From: Endomicrobium sp.
Lineage (GTDB): Bacteria; Elusimicrobiota; Endomicrobiia; Endomicrobiales; Endomicrobiaceae
Direction: 5' to 3'
Assembly: GCA_031272265.1 (NCBI GenBank)
Contig: JAISUD010000026.1
Span: 1 to 53,952, forward strand
Length of the DNA stretch: 53,952 nucleotides
The position numbers and the translations under genes are program-made. Under the pieces are notes generated by a model. That model saw only the letters and a program-made list of their open reading frames with translations. It ran no database searches and was not told the DNA's origin. Shown here in pieces: positions 8,133 through 19,280 of this stretch; positions within the stretch are counted from its first letter, which is position 1; each line of letters opens with the position of its first letter.

Positions 8133-9863
8133 TTAAATATTAAATATTTTCAATATTTTAGATATAGCCTTTTCAGGCTTCAAAAGCTCAACGCTATCTC
8201 TTGAGTCTTTTCTCGCTTTAAATTCCACGTTTCCGTCTGCAAGGTTTCTTTCGGCTATCGTTATTCTGTAAGGAACGCCTATTAAATCAGCATCTTTAAA
8301 CTTGATGCCCGGTCTTTCGTCTCTGTCGTCAATTAAAACGTCTAATCCTCTTGAAGACAACTCTTTATATACTTTTTCCGTTACTTCCTTAGTTTTTTCG
8401 TCGGCGTAATTTAAAGGAACGATTATAACTTCAAACGGAGCAATGTTATCCGGCCATATTATACCATTATCATCGTGAGATTGCTCTATTGTCGCGGCAA
8501 CTATCCTCGTAACTCCCAAACCATAACAACCCATAACAATAAAATTTTCTTTCCCGCTTGAATCAAGATAAACAGCATTCATAGGTTTTGAATATCTAGT
8601 GCTCAGTTTAAAAATATGCCCGACTTCAATACCCTTTAAAAATTTTAATTTTCTTTCTCTACATCTGGGACAAATATCACCGTACGCAACTTTTCTTATA
8701 TCAGCGACCACATCCGCATCATAATCCCTTTTATAATTTATATTTTTTACGTGATAATCTTTTTTATTCGCTCCTGAAACTGCATTCAACACCCCTGTAA
8801 CGGATAAATCGGCTACGATATATACATTTTTAAGCCCTAAGGGGCCCGCAAAGCCTATTGGCGCGCCCGTAACGGAGGCAACAGTCTGTTCATCTGCAAG
8901 CTTTATTTCGTTTGCGCTAAGCAAAGTCTGCAGTTTTGTTTCATTTATTTCATGATCTCCCCTCGTTAAAACGGCAACGGGATTTCCGTTTGCAATATAA
9001 ATCAGCGTCTTCACAAATTTTTCGGGAGATAAATTTAAAAATTTTGCAACATCTTTAACAGTGGCAAGACTGGGAGTGAATATTTCCTCAACGGCGTGCA
9101 GTTCTTGTTTGCAATTCTCTATTTGCAAACACTCAGCTTTTTCACCGGTCGCGCTATATCCGCACTCACAGGATACTATTTCCGTTTCTCCATTATCCGC
9201 TAAAATCATAAATTCGTGGGATAGCGAGCCGCCCATCTGCCCGGACGAAGACTCAACAATGCAAAATTTAAAACCGCATTTCACGCATATGTTTGTATAA
9301 GCTTCAAACATAATTTGATAATATTTTTCCATATCTGCTTCGTCAGTGTGAAACGAATAAGCGTCTTTCATCAAAAATTCTCTTGAGCGCATAATACCAA
9401 AACGCGGCCGTATCTCATCTCTAAACTTCGTACCAAATTGATACAACATAATAGGAAGTTGTTTATACGATTTTACGTCTTTCCTTATTAAATCCATTAT
9501 CGCCTCTTCTGACGTAGGCGCAAGGCAGAATTCCGCATTCTTTCTGTCTTTTAATCTAAAAAGTTCTCTGCCGTAAATACTCCATCTTCCTGTTTCAATC
9601 CATAAATCCTTAGGAAAAATTAAAGGAAGGGCTATCTCTTGTCCTCCGACGGCGTTCATTTCACATCTTATTATATTTTCAACTTTTCTTAAAACTTTAA
9701 GACCCAAAGGCAAAAACTCATAAAGTCCCGACGCAAGCTTACGTATCATCCCAGATCTTACCATTAATTTCGCGGAAACTATATCAGCATCCGAAGGAGA
9801 TTCTCTTAAAGTAGGAATTAACAATTTAGAAAAAAACATAAAATTCTCTATTATATCAGACAT
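8133..9863 (-). CDS. proS: Prolyl-tRNA synthetase
   Basis: 576 aa; class II motifs, FRDEIRPRFGIMRSREFLMKDAYSFH, INS domain. Confidence 0.97.
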   Translation of the reverse strand: MSDIIENFMFFSKLLIPTLRESPSDADIVSAKLMVRSGMIRKLASGLYEFLPLGLKVLRKVENIIRCEMNAVGGQEIALPLIFPKDLWIETGRWSIYGRELFRLKDRKNAEFCLAPTSEEAIMDLIRKDVKSYKQLPIMLYQFGTKFRDEIRPRFGIMRSREFLMKDAYSFHTDEADMEKYYQIMFEAYTNICVKCGFKFCIVESSSGQMGGSLSHEFMILADNGETEIVSCECGYSATGEKAECLQIENCKQELHAVEEIFTPSLATVKDVAKFLNLSPEKFVKTLIYIANGNPVAVLTRGDHEINETKLQTLLSANEIKLADEQTVASVTGAPIGFAGPLGLKNVYIVADLSVTGVLNAVSGANKKDYHVKNINYKRDYDADVVADIRKVAYGDICPRCRERKLKFLKGIEVGHIFKLSTRYSKPMNAVYLDSSGKENFIVMGCYGLGVTRIVAATIEQSHDDNGIIWPDNIAPFEVIIVPLNYADEKTKEVTEKVYKELSSRGLDVLIDDRDERPGIKFKDADLIGVPYRITIAERNLADGNVEFKARKDSRDSVELLKPEKAISKILKIFNI

Positions 9864-9924
9864 AAAATATTTTACGCATAACGCCGTTTTTTCAGTCTTT
9901 ATTTTTAATTCCCGTGCTTTCCAC

Positions 9925-10404
9925 TTACCTTAAAATTCTCAATATTTTGAATTTTGTTTTACCCGCGGGCAGCTTAACTACGACTATTTCGCCGACCTTA
10001 TGTCCCAATAACCCCTGCGCAAGCGGAGACTGAACGGATATTTTATTTACACTGGGATCTGCTTCTTCCGAATCTACAATAAAATACTCATAATCGCCGC
10101 CACTGTCGTCCTGTATTTTAACTTTAACACCGATAAATATTTTATCGGGATCAATATTCTGCTCCTCAATAATCTTTGCATAGGCTATTTTTGAGTTAAG
10201 CTCTACGATCCTGCGCATAAGACTAGCAAGAATTTCTTTGGCAGCGTGATATTCCGCGTTCTCCCTTAAATCGCCAAGCTCTCTTGCCCGGGCAATTTCC
10301 TCTTGAATAAAAGACTTTTTCTTTTGAAGTTCTTCCAGCTCTCCAACAAGTTTTTCCCTACCTGTTCTGGTTAAATAAATTTCCGCCACTTTTAGTCCTC
10401 GCAA
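9925..10404 (-). CDS. greA: Transcription elongation factor GreA
   Basis: YLTRTGREKLVGELEEL..., ARELGDLRENAEYHAAKE. Confidence 0.96.
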   Translation of the reverse strand: MRGLKVAEIYLTRTGREKLVGELEELQKKKSFIQEEIARARELGDLRENAEYHAAKEILASLMRRIVELNSKIAYAKIIEEQNIDPDKIFIGVKVKIQDDSGGDYEYFIVDSEEADPSVNKISVQSPLAQGLLGHKVGEIVVVKLPAGKTKFKILRILR

Positions 10405-11487
10405 TCACTTTTGATAGTCTCTTATCATATAAATAAGTTTATCAACCCATTTATCCAGGCTAATCTCACCTAAAATTTTACCTTTTTCAAATAATATTCC
10501 TTTGTTTCTACCGCCGACTATGCCAAAATCCGCATCTCTTGATTCTCCAAAACCGTTTACAATACAGCCCATTAAAGCTATTTTTAAAGGTCTGGAAAAT
10601 TTATTTAAGTTCTTAATTATAGAAATTTTTTTTTCAATTTCTGAAACTACCTTTATTAAATCAACTTCGCACCTGGAACATGTAGGACAGGAAATAATTT
10701 CTACTCCAAAATTGCGAAGTTTCATAGATCTCAAAAGAGAATAAGCAATCTTAACTTCCTCTACAGGATCCGCGGTAAGAGAAACTCTGAGAGTATCACC
10801 TATACCTTCGTACAGCATTATGCCTAACCCCGCGGTAGACTTTACAGAACCGTTTTGAAGCGGCCCCGCTTCCGTTATTCCCAAGTGTAAAGGATAATTT
10901 CTTTTAGAAGCAAAAATTTTGTAAGACTGTACAGTCGTATTAATATCTGAAGTTTTTAAAGAAACAACTATATCCTGAAAGTCGTGTTTTTCTAAAATTC
11001 TTACATGATCTATGGCAGTGTCTACAAGTGCGTTGGCACGCGGTAAACTTTCAGAAAAATTTCGGACTTCTTTCAGCGAACCCGCATTAACCCCTATCCT
11101 TATAGGAATACGCGCTTTTTTCGCTTCCTTTACTAAAACTTCAACTTTATCTTTTGAACCTATATTTCCCGGATTAATCCTCAGTTTATCAATACCCTGT
11201 TTTATCGCTTCAAGTGCTATTCTGTAGTCAAAATGAATATCTGCAACCAGTGGAATCTTAATATTCTTCTTTATTCTTCTGATATTGCAGGCAGACTCTA
11301 AATCAGGGAAAGAAACACGAATAATTTCGCAGCCCGTTTCTTCAAGCTGCTTTATCTGTTTTACAGTAGCTTTCCAATCCCTTGAGTCCACGTTCGTCAT
11401 AGACTGAACTGCAATTAAAGAACCACCCCCGATAGTAACACTGCCGATAGTAACTTTTCTTGTCTGAAATCTTTTGTAAAATTCCAT
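10405..11487 (-). CDS. ispG: 4-hydroxy-3-methylbut-2-enyl diphosphate synthase
   Basis: VQSMTN, ISCPTCSRCEVD, MGCIVNGFGESRDAD. Confidence 0.97.
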   Translation of the reverse strand: MEFYKRFQTRKVTIGSVTIGGGSLIAVQSMTNVDSRDWKATVKQIKQLEETGCEIIRVSFPDLESACNIRRIKKNIKIPLVADIHFDYRIALEAIKQGIDKLRINPGNIGSKDKVEVLVKEAKKARIPIRIGVNAGSLKEVRNFSESLPRANALVDTAIDHVRILEKHDFQDIVVSLKTSDINTTVQSYKIFASKRNYPLHLGITEAGPLQNGSVKSTAGLGIMLYEGIGDTLRVSLTADPVEEVKIAYSLLRSMKLRNFGVEIISCPTCSRCEVDLIKVVSEIEKKISIIKNLNKFSRPLKIALMGCIVNGFGESRDADFGIVGGRNKGILFEKGKILGEISLDKWVDKLIYMIRDYQK

Positions 11488-11691
11488 CTTTAACTAACAC
11501 AACCCAGTTTATAAGAAAAACCACTTAATTTCATACAATTTACATAAAACGCTTTTTTGCTAAACTCCAAATTTTTATCTACAAAAAAATAAAACAATAT
11601 TAATATCCGACTTTACGGTAATTCTAAGAACATCCATGCAACAGTTAAAATCGTATTAAATTTATAAGCGTTTCTGTATTTCCGTCCAAAA

Positions 11692-12741
11692 TCATTTAAC
11701 AAATAGTTTCATTATATTCAGCTGCAAAAGATCGTTATACGTCGCAAGAAGGAAGATAGCGGATATAAGAATCAATCCTATAGTATTATAAACTTGAATA
11801 ACTTTCGCGTTTATCTGTTTTCTGATTATCCCTTCTACAAGAAACAATAATATCATACCGCCATCAACCATAGGAATAGGAAAAAGATTAAACAGGCCCA
11901 AAGCAATTGATATAAACGCGATCAATTTTAAATAATCCTGAACTCCCTCCCTTGCAGCGTCTGCCATAAGCCGGATAATCCCAACGGGACCTGAAATATC
12001 GGGTTTTTTTAATGATACGACTCTATTTACAAGATAAATAACAGGCAGAACTGTCTGCTGTATTGAAAATTTAATTCCAAGGCACGCAGATTCCATAAAA
12101 CTTATTTTTGTCTTCAAAGGGCGTACGCCTATTTCACCAGCTTTCGTTAACGAATTTTTCGCAACAAGCATATTTAATTCAAAAGAGTTATTTCCTCTTT
12201 CTATTATAAAATAAGCGTATTTGCCCGCTTTACTTCTCAAATTGGCAATTAAGTCGCTCCACGTATTTATCTCAACCGCGTCTATTGATTTTATTTTATC
12301 TCCCGACCTAAGTCCTGCAAGCGCGGCGGAAGAATTTTCAACTACGTACCCTATAGAACAATTTGTATCCGAGTGCACTATTCCCCACACGTTGAAAATA
12401 AAAGCAAAAAGAAAAATCGCAAAAATATAATTTGAAAACGGCCCTGCAAACAGTATCCAGATTTTTTTATACCATACAAGAGATAAATATTCTCCTTCAG
12501 CACCGGTAGCTTTGTCAGGAGTTTCGCCCGCCATTCCAATAAATCCGCCAAAAGGGACGGCTTTTATACAGTACTTCGTGCCTTTATAAGTGTGTTTAAT
12601 TAAATCCGGCCCGAAACCAAAAGCAAAAGTCACCACATTCACTTTACACATTTTAGCGGCAAGAAAATGCCCTAATTCATGTATAAAAACTAAAAAACCT
12701 AACCCTATAATAACGCTCAATGCCTGAAGAATTAAACTCAT
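11692..12741 (-). CDS. rseP: Site-2/RIP metalloprotease RseP family
   Basis: HELGHFLAAK, PDZ domain, NLFPIPMVDGG. Confidence 0.95.
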   Translation of the reverse strand: MSLILQALSVIIGLGFLVFIHELGHFLAAKMCKVNVVTFAFGFGPDLIKHTYKGTKYCIKAVPFGGFIGMAGETPDKATGAEGEYLSLVWYKKIWILFAGPFSNYIFAIFLFAFIFNVWGIVHSDTNCSIGYVVENSSAALAGLRSGDKIKSIDAVEINTWSDLIANLRSKAGKYAYFIIERGNNSFELNMLVAKNSLTKAGEIGVRPLKTKISFMESACLGIKFSIQQTVLPVIYLVNRVVSLKKPDISGPVGIIRLMADAAREGVQDYLKLIAFISIALGLFNLFPIPMVDGGMILLFLVEGIIRKQINAKVIQVYNTIGLILISAIFLLATYNDLLQLNIMKLFVK

Positions 12742-13902
12742 TTACATTCCTTTATCAATTAGTTTTTTTGCATAAAACCTCGCCCAAGAGTCAGCTTCAA
12801 TAAAACTATTCAACGATACGCTTTTTGATACAGTGTGGGCATTCATAGTTTTTTCAACAATTTCCGCGATATTCGTAAATTTTATCTCTTTATCTAAAAA
12901 CGCGCCGACCGCTACCTCGTTAGCAGCATTCATTACTGAAGGCATGGTAAAACCTCTCTTCGCCGCATAATACGACAATCTTAAACACGGGAATCTATTA
13001 AAATCAGGCTTGAAAAATTCTAACTTGCCGACATCATAAAGATTCAACGGTCTGATACGCGAAGGCAGTCTTTCCGGATAAGTCAAGGCGTATTGAATCG
13101 ACAGTCTCATATCTGGATTTGAAAGCTGCGCTATAATCGAACCGTCAATATATTCCACCATTGAATGCAACACAGACTGCGGGTGCATTATAATCTCAAT
13201 TTTTTCTATAGGTACGCCAAAAAGAACAGACGCCTCAATAGCTTCAAGTCCTTTATTCATAAGAGTAGCGCTGTCAATAGTTATTTTCTTTCCCATCTTC
13301 CATGTCGGATGTTTCAACGCCTGTTCGAGAGTTATTTGAGAAAACTTTTTATTATATCTGTAAAACGGCCCTCCCGAAGCCGTAAGTATTATTTTTTTTA
13401 TTTGAGATTTTTTCTCATTTGCGCAACACTGAAATACCGCTGAATGCTCACTATCAATAGGCAGCACCGAAACATCGTTCTCACTGGCAAGTTTCATTAT
13501 ATAGCTTCCCGCCATGACAAGACTTTCTTTATTTGCGATAGCTATGTTTTTTCTTGATTTTACCGCGGCCAGCGTAGATTTTAAGCCAGCAGTTCCGACG
13601 ATCGCAATAAGAACCGTGTCAACGCCCGGCGTCTCTGCAAGTTTTTCAGCGCCTGACGGACCACTGTAAACATTAACTTTTATATTATTTGAAGCACACC
13701 ATTTTTTCAAATCGCGAGATTTAACATAGTCATTCACGGACACCATGGACGGTTTAAATTTCTTAATCTGCAGTTTCAAGATTTCTATATTAGAATCAAC
13801 GGCAAGTCCTTCAACGCGGACATTATCTCTCATATTGTAAACTGTATCCAGAGTCTGTGTGCCTATTGAACCCGATGATCCCAAAACTACTATTTTTTTC
13901 AT
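12742..13902 (-). CDS. dxr: 1-deoxy-D-xylulose 5-phosphate reductoisomerase
   Basis: GSSGSIGTQTLD, ANKESLVMAG, LPIDSEHSAVFQ, HPTWKMGKKITIDSATLMNKGLE. Confidence 0.97.
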   Translation of the reverse strand: MKKIVVLGSSGSIGTQTLDTVYNMRDNVRVEGLAVDSNIEILKLQIKKFKPSMVSVNDYVKSRDLKKWCASNNIKVNVYSGPSGAEKLAETPGVDTVLIAIVGTAGLKSTLAAVKSRKNIAIANKESLVMAGSYIMKLASENDVSVLPIDSEHSAVFQCCANEKKSQIKKIILTASGGPFYRYNKKFSQITLEQALKHPTWKMGKKITIDSATLMNKGLEAIEASVLFGVPIEKIEIIMHPQSVLHSMVEYIDGSIIAQLSNPDMRLSIQYALTYPERLPSRIRPLNLYDVGKLEFFKPDFNRFPCLRLSYYAAKRGFTMPSVMNAANEVAVGAFLDKEIKFTNIAEIVEKTMNAHTVSKSVSLNSFIEADSWARFYAKKLIDKGM

Positions 13903-14771
13903 TTCAAGAGTTCTAGAACATAATATACCGCCGGAGCCGCAAATATATAAGAATCAAACCTGTCAAAAACTCCTCCGTGTCCCGGTATTATTTTCCCAGA
14001 ATCTTTCACGTTTCCGTCTCTCTTAACGACAGATTCGCAAAGATCCGAAAACTGTCCCGCGACAGCGATTACAAATCCCAAAATTATGCTATCACCTAAA
14101 GTCAGAATATTACTCATAAACTTATATTTACATATAACCGCCCCCAAAATACCGAAAATAATTCCCGCCACCGCGCCTTCTATCGTTTTTTTAGGACTGA
14201 TATTCACCGCAAGCTTATGTCTGCCGAGAATTTTCCCAAAAGCATAAGCTGCTGTGTCCAGCGTCCAAACGACTATGAAAACGAAAAATACAAGTCCCAT
14301 ACCTCCGTTTAAACCGCGTATATAAACCATATGCATTAAAGCAAGCGGAATTAAAAAAGCCCCTAAAAAAGACAACGATATTCTGACGACACGCGATCCT
14401 CGCTTTTCTTTGAAAATTTCAATTCCGAAAAGAACAACCGCCATCACAATAGCGGAAACCGTTACTTTATTCACCGAAAAGTTTTCAAAAAAATGCAAAA
14501 ATACAAAAAACGCGGCAGCCATTATAAGTGACGCAAGAACATGCGGATTATATTTCTTCAATATAAATAAGTATTCATAGACGCACAAGAACGAAATAAA
14601 AAACATCATTACATAAAATATTGTGTTCCCGAAGTATACGCACGCAAAAATAAATGGTATTCCAATAACCGCCGTTAGTATCCTCGTCAACAGCATACAC
14701 AAGCTCCTAAAATAAATCCTATATCTTGCCGACGAATTATGTTTATAAAGCCGCGAATATTTTATTTTCAT
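13899..14771 (-). CDS. cdsA: Phosphatidate cytidylyltransferase (true start probably internal)
   Basis: Multi-TM; GRHKLAVNISPKKTIEGAVAG; DSGKIIPGHGGVFDRFDS. Confidence 0.93.
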   Translation of the reverse strand: MKIKYSRLYKHNSSARYRIYFRSLCMLLTRILTAVIGIPFIFACVYFGNTIFYVMMFFISFLCVYEYLFILKKYNPHVLASLIMAAAFFVFLHFFENFSVNKVTVSAIVMAVVLFGIEIFKEKRGSRVVRISLSFLGAFLIPLALMHMVYIRGLNGGMGLVFFVFIVVWTLDTAAYAFGKILGRHKLAVNISPKKTIEGAVAGIIFGILGAVICKYKFMSNILTLGDSIILGFVIAVAGQFSDLCESVVKRDGNVKDSGKIIPGHGGVFDRFDSYIFAAPAVYYVLELLK

Positions 14772-15077
14772 TATAATTTACAATAATCTATTCAAAAAGG
14801 AAAACAATTTGACGATATTTTAATGTTTAAATTCAAAAAATAAGTTTTTACTTTACAACTGCAAATTATCAATTGTTTGTAATACTTTTCCTGCCTCGCG
14901 CGCTGCCATTCTTAAAAATCAAGTCTCTTTCCCACCACAACATTTTTATTTTCAGCGTCGCTGATAGATTTTGCTGTTAAACGCATTAATTTACACTCCA
15001 AGATAAATAAAAAAAGCTTTCAATTAAACTTTTTAGTCCGATAAAATTAAATTCTCTTTCCCCGTTCGCAGTTTTAC

Positions 15078-15755
15078 CTACAATCCACCGAAACGCCTTT
15101 TTCTTTTCTGAAAAGCCGCCACAGCAATTTTTAAATCTTCTTTTGTAAAATCGGGCCATAGTTTATCTGTCACATAAATTTCAGAGTAAGCAATCTGCCA
15201 AAGAAGAAAATTTGATATTCTAAGCTCTCCAGAAGTACGGATAAGTAGGTCTGGATCAGGCTGGCCCGAAGTATATAAAAAAGACGAGACAGTTTCCTCA
15301 GTAGGTTCTTTTATACCCTGCTTTGACATTGCCTCAAAAGCACGTATAAGTTCCTGCCTTGCCCCGTAATTCAAAGCTATATTTAACTCAAACTTCGTAT
15401 TTTGAGAGGTAATTTCACAAGCACTTTCAATATCAGCTGTTATATCTTTAGGAAATTTTGACAAATCTCCTAATATTCTAAGTTTAATTTCTGAACCGTT
15501 TAATTCCCCTAATTCTTCCTTTAAAAACTGTCTAATTAAAGAAAACAACCCCTCTATTTCATTCTGCGGTCTTTTCCAATTTTCTGTAGAAAAAGCATAC
15601 AATGTCAGAATTTTGATTCCAAGTCCACTTGCGGCATTGACAATCTCTTTCATATTTCTGACTCCTTGCTTATGACCGCAAGCCCTAGGTAAAGATTTTT
15701 TCTCCGCCCATCTGCCATTCCCGTCCATTATAATAGCTACGTGTCCGGGTATCAA
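15078..15755 (-). CDS. uppS: Isoprenyl (undecaprenyl) diphosphate synthase
   Basis: HVAIIMDGNGRWA, LYAFSTENWKRP, DLLIRTSGELRISNFLLWQ. Confidence 0.97.
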   Translation of the reverse strand: MIPGHVAIIMDGNGRWAEKKSLPRACGHKQGVRNMKEIVNAASGLGIKILTLYAFSTENWKRPQNEIEGLFSLIRQFLKEELGELNGSEIKLRILGDLSKFPKDITADIESACEITSQNTKFELNIALNYGARQELIRAFEAMSKQGIKEPTEETVSSFLYTSGQPDPDLLIRTSGELRISNFLLWQIAYSEIYVTDKLWPDFTKEDLKIAVAAFQKRKRRFGGL

Positions 15756-15767
15756 AAAATATTCCTC

Positions 15768-15941
15768 TTAATCTTGAGAAATCGCGTTTACCGGGCAAGT
15801 TGATTCGCAAACTCCGCACCCTTTACACACGTCGGCATTAATTATACATTTATCTTCCTTCTGCTCAATCGCCGAAACAGGACAACTTGTCACGCACGCC
15901 CCACAGCCTACGCAAACGTTTACGTCAATTTTATAAACCAT
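15768..15941 (-). CDS. 2[4Fe-4S] ferredoxin
   Basis: Read by hand (not in ORF track): MVYKIDVNVCVGCGACVTSCPVSAIEQKEDKCIINADVCKGCGVCESTCPVNAISQD*; two CxxCxxCxxxCP motifs. Confidence 0.95.
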   Translation of the reverse strand: MVYKIDVNVCVGCGACVTSCPVSAIEQKEDKCIINADVCKGCGVCESTCPVNAISQD

Positions 15942-16072
15942 CTCTTATTCCTCCTAACGTCGCACGCCCAAACACAGTAAGACACTACCGCTTGAAAACT
16001 CCTTATTGATACAATGAAATAACATACCAGCAGTATATCGTTATTCCACGTGGATTTTTTACAACAGCGCTA

Positions 16073-16633
16073 TTATATCTGCATAATTTCTTTCTCTTTA
16101 ACCGCTACAATTTCGTCTATTTTTTCTATATAAACGTCAGTAACTTTTTGGGCTTTAATCTCGCATTTATTCTTATCGTCCTCACTTATAACTCTATCCT
16201 TTTTAAGTTTCTTTATATTTTCAATCAAAACTCTTCTCTCATTTCTTACAGCTATTTTAAATTCTTCCGCCATCCTGTTTATAGATTTTGCTATTTCTTT
16301 TCTCCTGTCTTCGGTGAGATGAGGAACTGAAATACGCACAAGTTTCCCGTCGTTTACCGGCACCATGCCTATATCGGCTTTAAGCACGGCTTTTTCTATC
16401 GGTTCTAACTGCGAAATATCCCATGGTTTTATTTCTATTGTTTTCGCGTCAGGAATATTTATAACTGCTATCTGATCTATAGGAACAAAAGAGCCGTAAC
16501 TTTTAACTTTTATGCCTTCTAGCACCGCGCTGCTCGCTCTGCCTGTTCTTATAGAAGACAATTCACATTTCAATCTGTCTATAGTTTTTTTCATAACATC
16601 TTCAGATGCCGAGAAAAAACTCTGAGTCTGCAT
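16073..16633 (-). CDS. frr: Ribosome recycling factor
   Basis: 186 aa; LSSIRTGRASSAVLEGI, VRNERR. Confidence 0.96.
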   Translation of the reverse strand: MQTQSFFSASEDVMKKTIDRLKCELSSIRTGRASSAVLEGIKVKSYGSFVPIDQIAVINIPDAKTIEIKPWDISQLEPIEKAVLKADIGMVPVNDGKLVRISVPHLTEDRRKEIAKSINRMAEEFKIAVRNERRVLIENIKKLKKDRVISEDDKNKCEIKAQKVTDVYIEKIDEIVAVKEKEIMQI

Positions 16634-17332
16634 TTACACCTCCACTATCGTGCCTATTTCCTCACCGTTTAAAACCTTCCCTAAGTTTCCATCCCTATAA
16701 AAGTCAAACACATTAATTGATATATTTGCACGCATACACAGCGAAAAAACTTCCGCGTCCATAATTTCTAATCGCCTATCCAAAGCCTCTTTAAAAGTTA
16801 AAGAAGTGAATTTCATAGCGTCTTTATTCTTTTTCGGATCCGCGCTGTAAACACCGTCAACTTGCGTAGCTTTTAACAACATGTCAGCTTTTATCTCTAC
16901 AGCTCTCAAAGCAGCGGCAGTATCAGTAGTACAAAAAGGTTTACCCGTGCCGCCTGCAAAAATAACTATATTGCCCTGCTCAATAGAATCAATAACTTTT
17001 TCTTTTTTAAAATCCTCAACAAAGTCGCTAACACCTTCTGCAGAAAACACACTTGACTTTACACCCATTTTCGTTAAAGCGCCGTTCAACGCAAGAGAGT
17101 TTATAACCGTCGCGAGCATTCCCATCTTGTCGGCAGTAACTCTCTCTATAAATTTCCCCGCTCCTCTCCAGATGTTTCCCGCGCCGATTACAACTGCAAG
17201 CTGCACCTTACTGCAAACGACAGCAGACTTAATTTCACTTGCAGCTCTCAGAAGACTGCTTTCACTTATTGAAGAAGAGCCGTCACCGACAGACTCGCCT
17301 GAAAGTTTTAAAAGCGCTCTCCTTGCAGACAT
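16634..17332 (-). CDS. pyrH: Uridylate kinase
   Basis: LKLSGESVG, GAGNIWRG, TDTAAALRAVEI, KATQVDGVYSADPKK. Confidence 0.96.
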   Translation of the reverse strand: MSARRALLKLSGESVGDGSSSISESSLLRAASEIKSAVVCSKVQLAVVIGAGNIWRGAGKFIERVTADKMGMLATVINSLALNGALTKMGVKSSVFSAEGVSDFVEDFKKEKVIDSIEQGNIVIFAGGTGKPFCTTDTAAALRAVEIKADMLLKATQVDGVYSADPKKNKDAMKFTSLTFKEALDRRLEIMDAEVFSLCMRANISINVFDFYRDGNLGKVLNGEEIGTIVEV

Positions 17333-17334
17333 TG

Positions 17335-17937
17335 CTATTCTTCTCCAAGTTTAAATCTTGCAAACCTTTTTACTAATATGTTCTCGCCGATTTTTGCAAC
17401 AGCATTCGTTATCAAATCTTTCACTCTTTCTTTTCCGCTGGAGTCTCTAATATAAATTTGGTCGTATAAACACATCTGACTGTAAAATTTCTCAATTTTA
17501 CCTTCAATAATTTTATCCCAGACGTTTTTAGGTTTACTCTCTTTTTCAAGCTGGGCCCTATAAATTTCTTTTTCAGATTCAATTATACTTACAGGAACTT
17601 TATCTCTAGAAATATAACTAGGAGACGCCGCCGCAATCTGCATTGCAATTTCCTTAACTAGATTTTGAAAATCCGCTGTTTTCGCCACAAAATCGGTCTC
17701 GCAATTTATTTCAACTAAAACTCCAAGAGTGCCATTGCCATGTATATACGAGTACACAAGCCCTTGTTTAGCGGTTCTTCCTGCTTTTTTAACAGCGGCA
17801 GCCACACCTTTTTCTCTAAGCCACCGGCAAGCTTTATCCACGTCATTATTTGATTCTTTCAGTGCGTTTTTGCAATCCATTATACCCGCGCCTGTCATTT
17901 CTCTTATCTTTGTTATAAGCTCAGTCCACGTTGACAT
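17335..17937 (-). CDS. tsf: Elongation factor Ts (short form)
   Basis: [26 protein letters not shown]. Confidence 0.96.
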   Translation of the reverse strand: MSTWTELITKIREMTGAGIMDCKNALKESNNDVDKACRWLREKGVAAAVKKAGRTAKQGLVYSYIHGNGTLGVLVEINCETDFVAKTADFQNLVKEIAMQIAAASPSYISRDKVPVSIIESEKEIYRAQLEKESKPKNVWDKIIEGKIEKFYSQMCLYDQIYIRDSSGKERVKDLITNAVAKIGENILVKRFARFKLGEE

Positions 17938-18727
17938 TACTAACTTCTCCTTTCCGAATATTTACCTCTTCTTTCAATTCCGCTTCGTCCTTATCTTTGA
18001 CTTCCTCTGCAAACTCTCCACCATTGATGTCTTTTTTCTTTTCCGCTACAATTTTGCCTTCTAAAACGGCGTTTGCGATAACAGAGCAAAAAAGTTTTAC
18101 CGCTCTTATAGCGTCGTCATTACCCGGAATAGGATAGTCAATTAAATCAGGATCGCAGTTCGTATCGCAGACTGCGACAACTGGAATATTAAGTTTTCTT
18201 GCTTCTGAAACAGCTGTCGCTTCTTCCTGTGAATCTACAACAAACATAATATCCGGAAGATTAGACATTTTTTTAAGACCTTCTAAAGATTTTTCAAGCC
18301 TTACTCTTTCCTTTTCAATACGCGTTTGTTCTTTCTTTGAAAGTACCCTAAGAACTCCGTCCTTTTTCATATTTTCTATTTCGCCGTATCTTTCTATTGA
18401 TTTTCTCAACGTTTCAAAATTCGTAAGCGTTCCCCCAAGCCACCGTTCGCAGACGAAATGTGCTCCACAGCGCAGCGCCTCTTCTTTCACAGAAACACGC
18501 GCCTGTTTCTTCGTTCCTACAAATATTATTTCCTTCCCTTCGCAGATATAATCTCTTACAATCCTGTAATTATTTTTTAACTCTCTAAGAGTTTTTTGAA
18601 GATCTATGATATGAATTTTATTTCTTACCCCGAAAATGAATTTTGACATCTTGGGATTCCATCTTCTGGTTTGATGTCCAAAATGAACACCCGCTTCCAG
18701 TAAAGCTTTCATTGTAATATTTGTCAC
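17921..18727 (-). CDS. rpsB: 30S ribosomal protein S2
   Basis: [41 protein letters not shown]. Confidence 0.97.
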   Translation of the reverse strand: MTNITMKALLEAGVHFGHQTRRWNPKMSKFIFGVRNKIHIIDLQKTLRELKNNYRIVRDYICEGKEIIFVGTKKQARVSVKEEALRCGAHFVCERWLGGTLTNFETLRKSIERYGEIENMKKDGVLRVLSKKEQTRIEKERVRLEKSLEGLKKMSNLPDIMFVVDSQEEATAVSEARKLNIPVVAVCDTNCDPDLIDYPIPGNDDAIRAVKLFCSVIANAVLEGKIVAEKKKDINGGEFAEEVKDKDEAELKEEVNIRKGEVSNVNVD

Positions 18728-19280
18728 GCTTTTCTCTCCCTTTAGTTTCTAACTGCGTTTACAACGCAATTTCCGTTCTAGACAAGTTTGATCCTGTCAT
18801 ACGGCTTCCGCAGTCTTCAATCTCCCAAACCCCACCGTAAAACTTAATTTAGGGACCTTAGGCAAATCCGATCGCGTGTTTATTTACAATTTGCTTAAAC
18901 AAATATTAAGCAAAATCTTTCAAAAAACTAAATTCACCTGTTTCGGCGAAGTGCTGAGAAACAATTGTGAAAAGATAAAACTACCCCGCCTCATATTTTT
19001 CGTCCCAACTAAGCAGTGGCTCTACTGTTTTATCATACCAAATTATATACCTAGCACACTTGTTCCTTTAAATCTTTAATTTCTTTTTATATCTCTACCG
19101 TGTACCTCCTCACTCTTAACATTTCTCTTAGCGCTTTATCAAAGAAAAAACCTTCTCTCAATCAAGCAAGCGTTCCGCAAAATGTTCTTCCGTCTTGGTA
19201 TACAGTGCTCCTAATTCATTGCCTTAGAGAGCATTCCCCCCCCCTTCTCACAAATACAGCACAAAGGATCTGCTTTTGGT

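Noticed and set aside
14880-15010. Minus-strand short ORF MRLTAKSISDAENKNVVVGKRLDF* with good RBS, vaguely like a Pgk N-terminus
   Set aside because: Only 24 codons; resemblance to (V)RVDFNVP is too weak to claim a pgk remnant.
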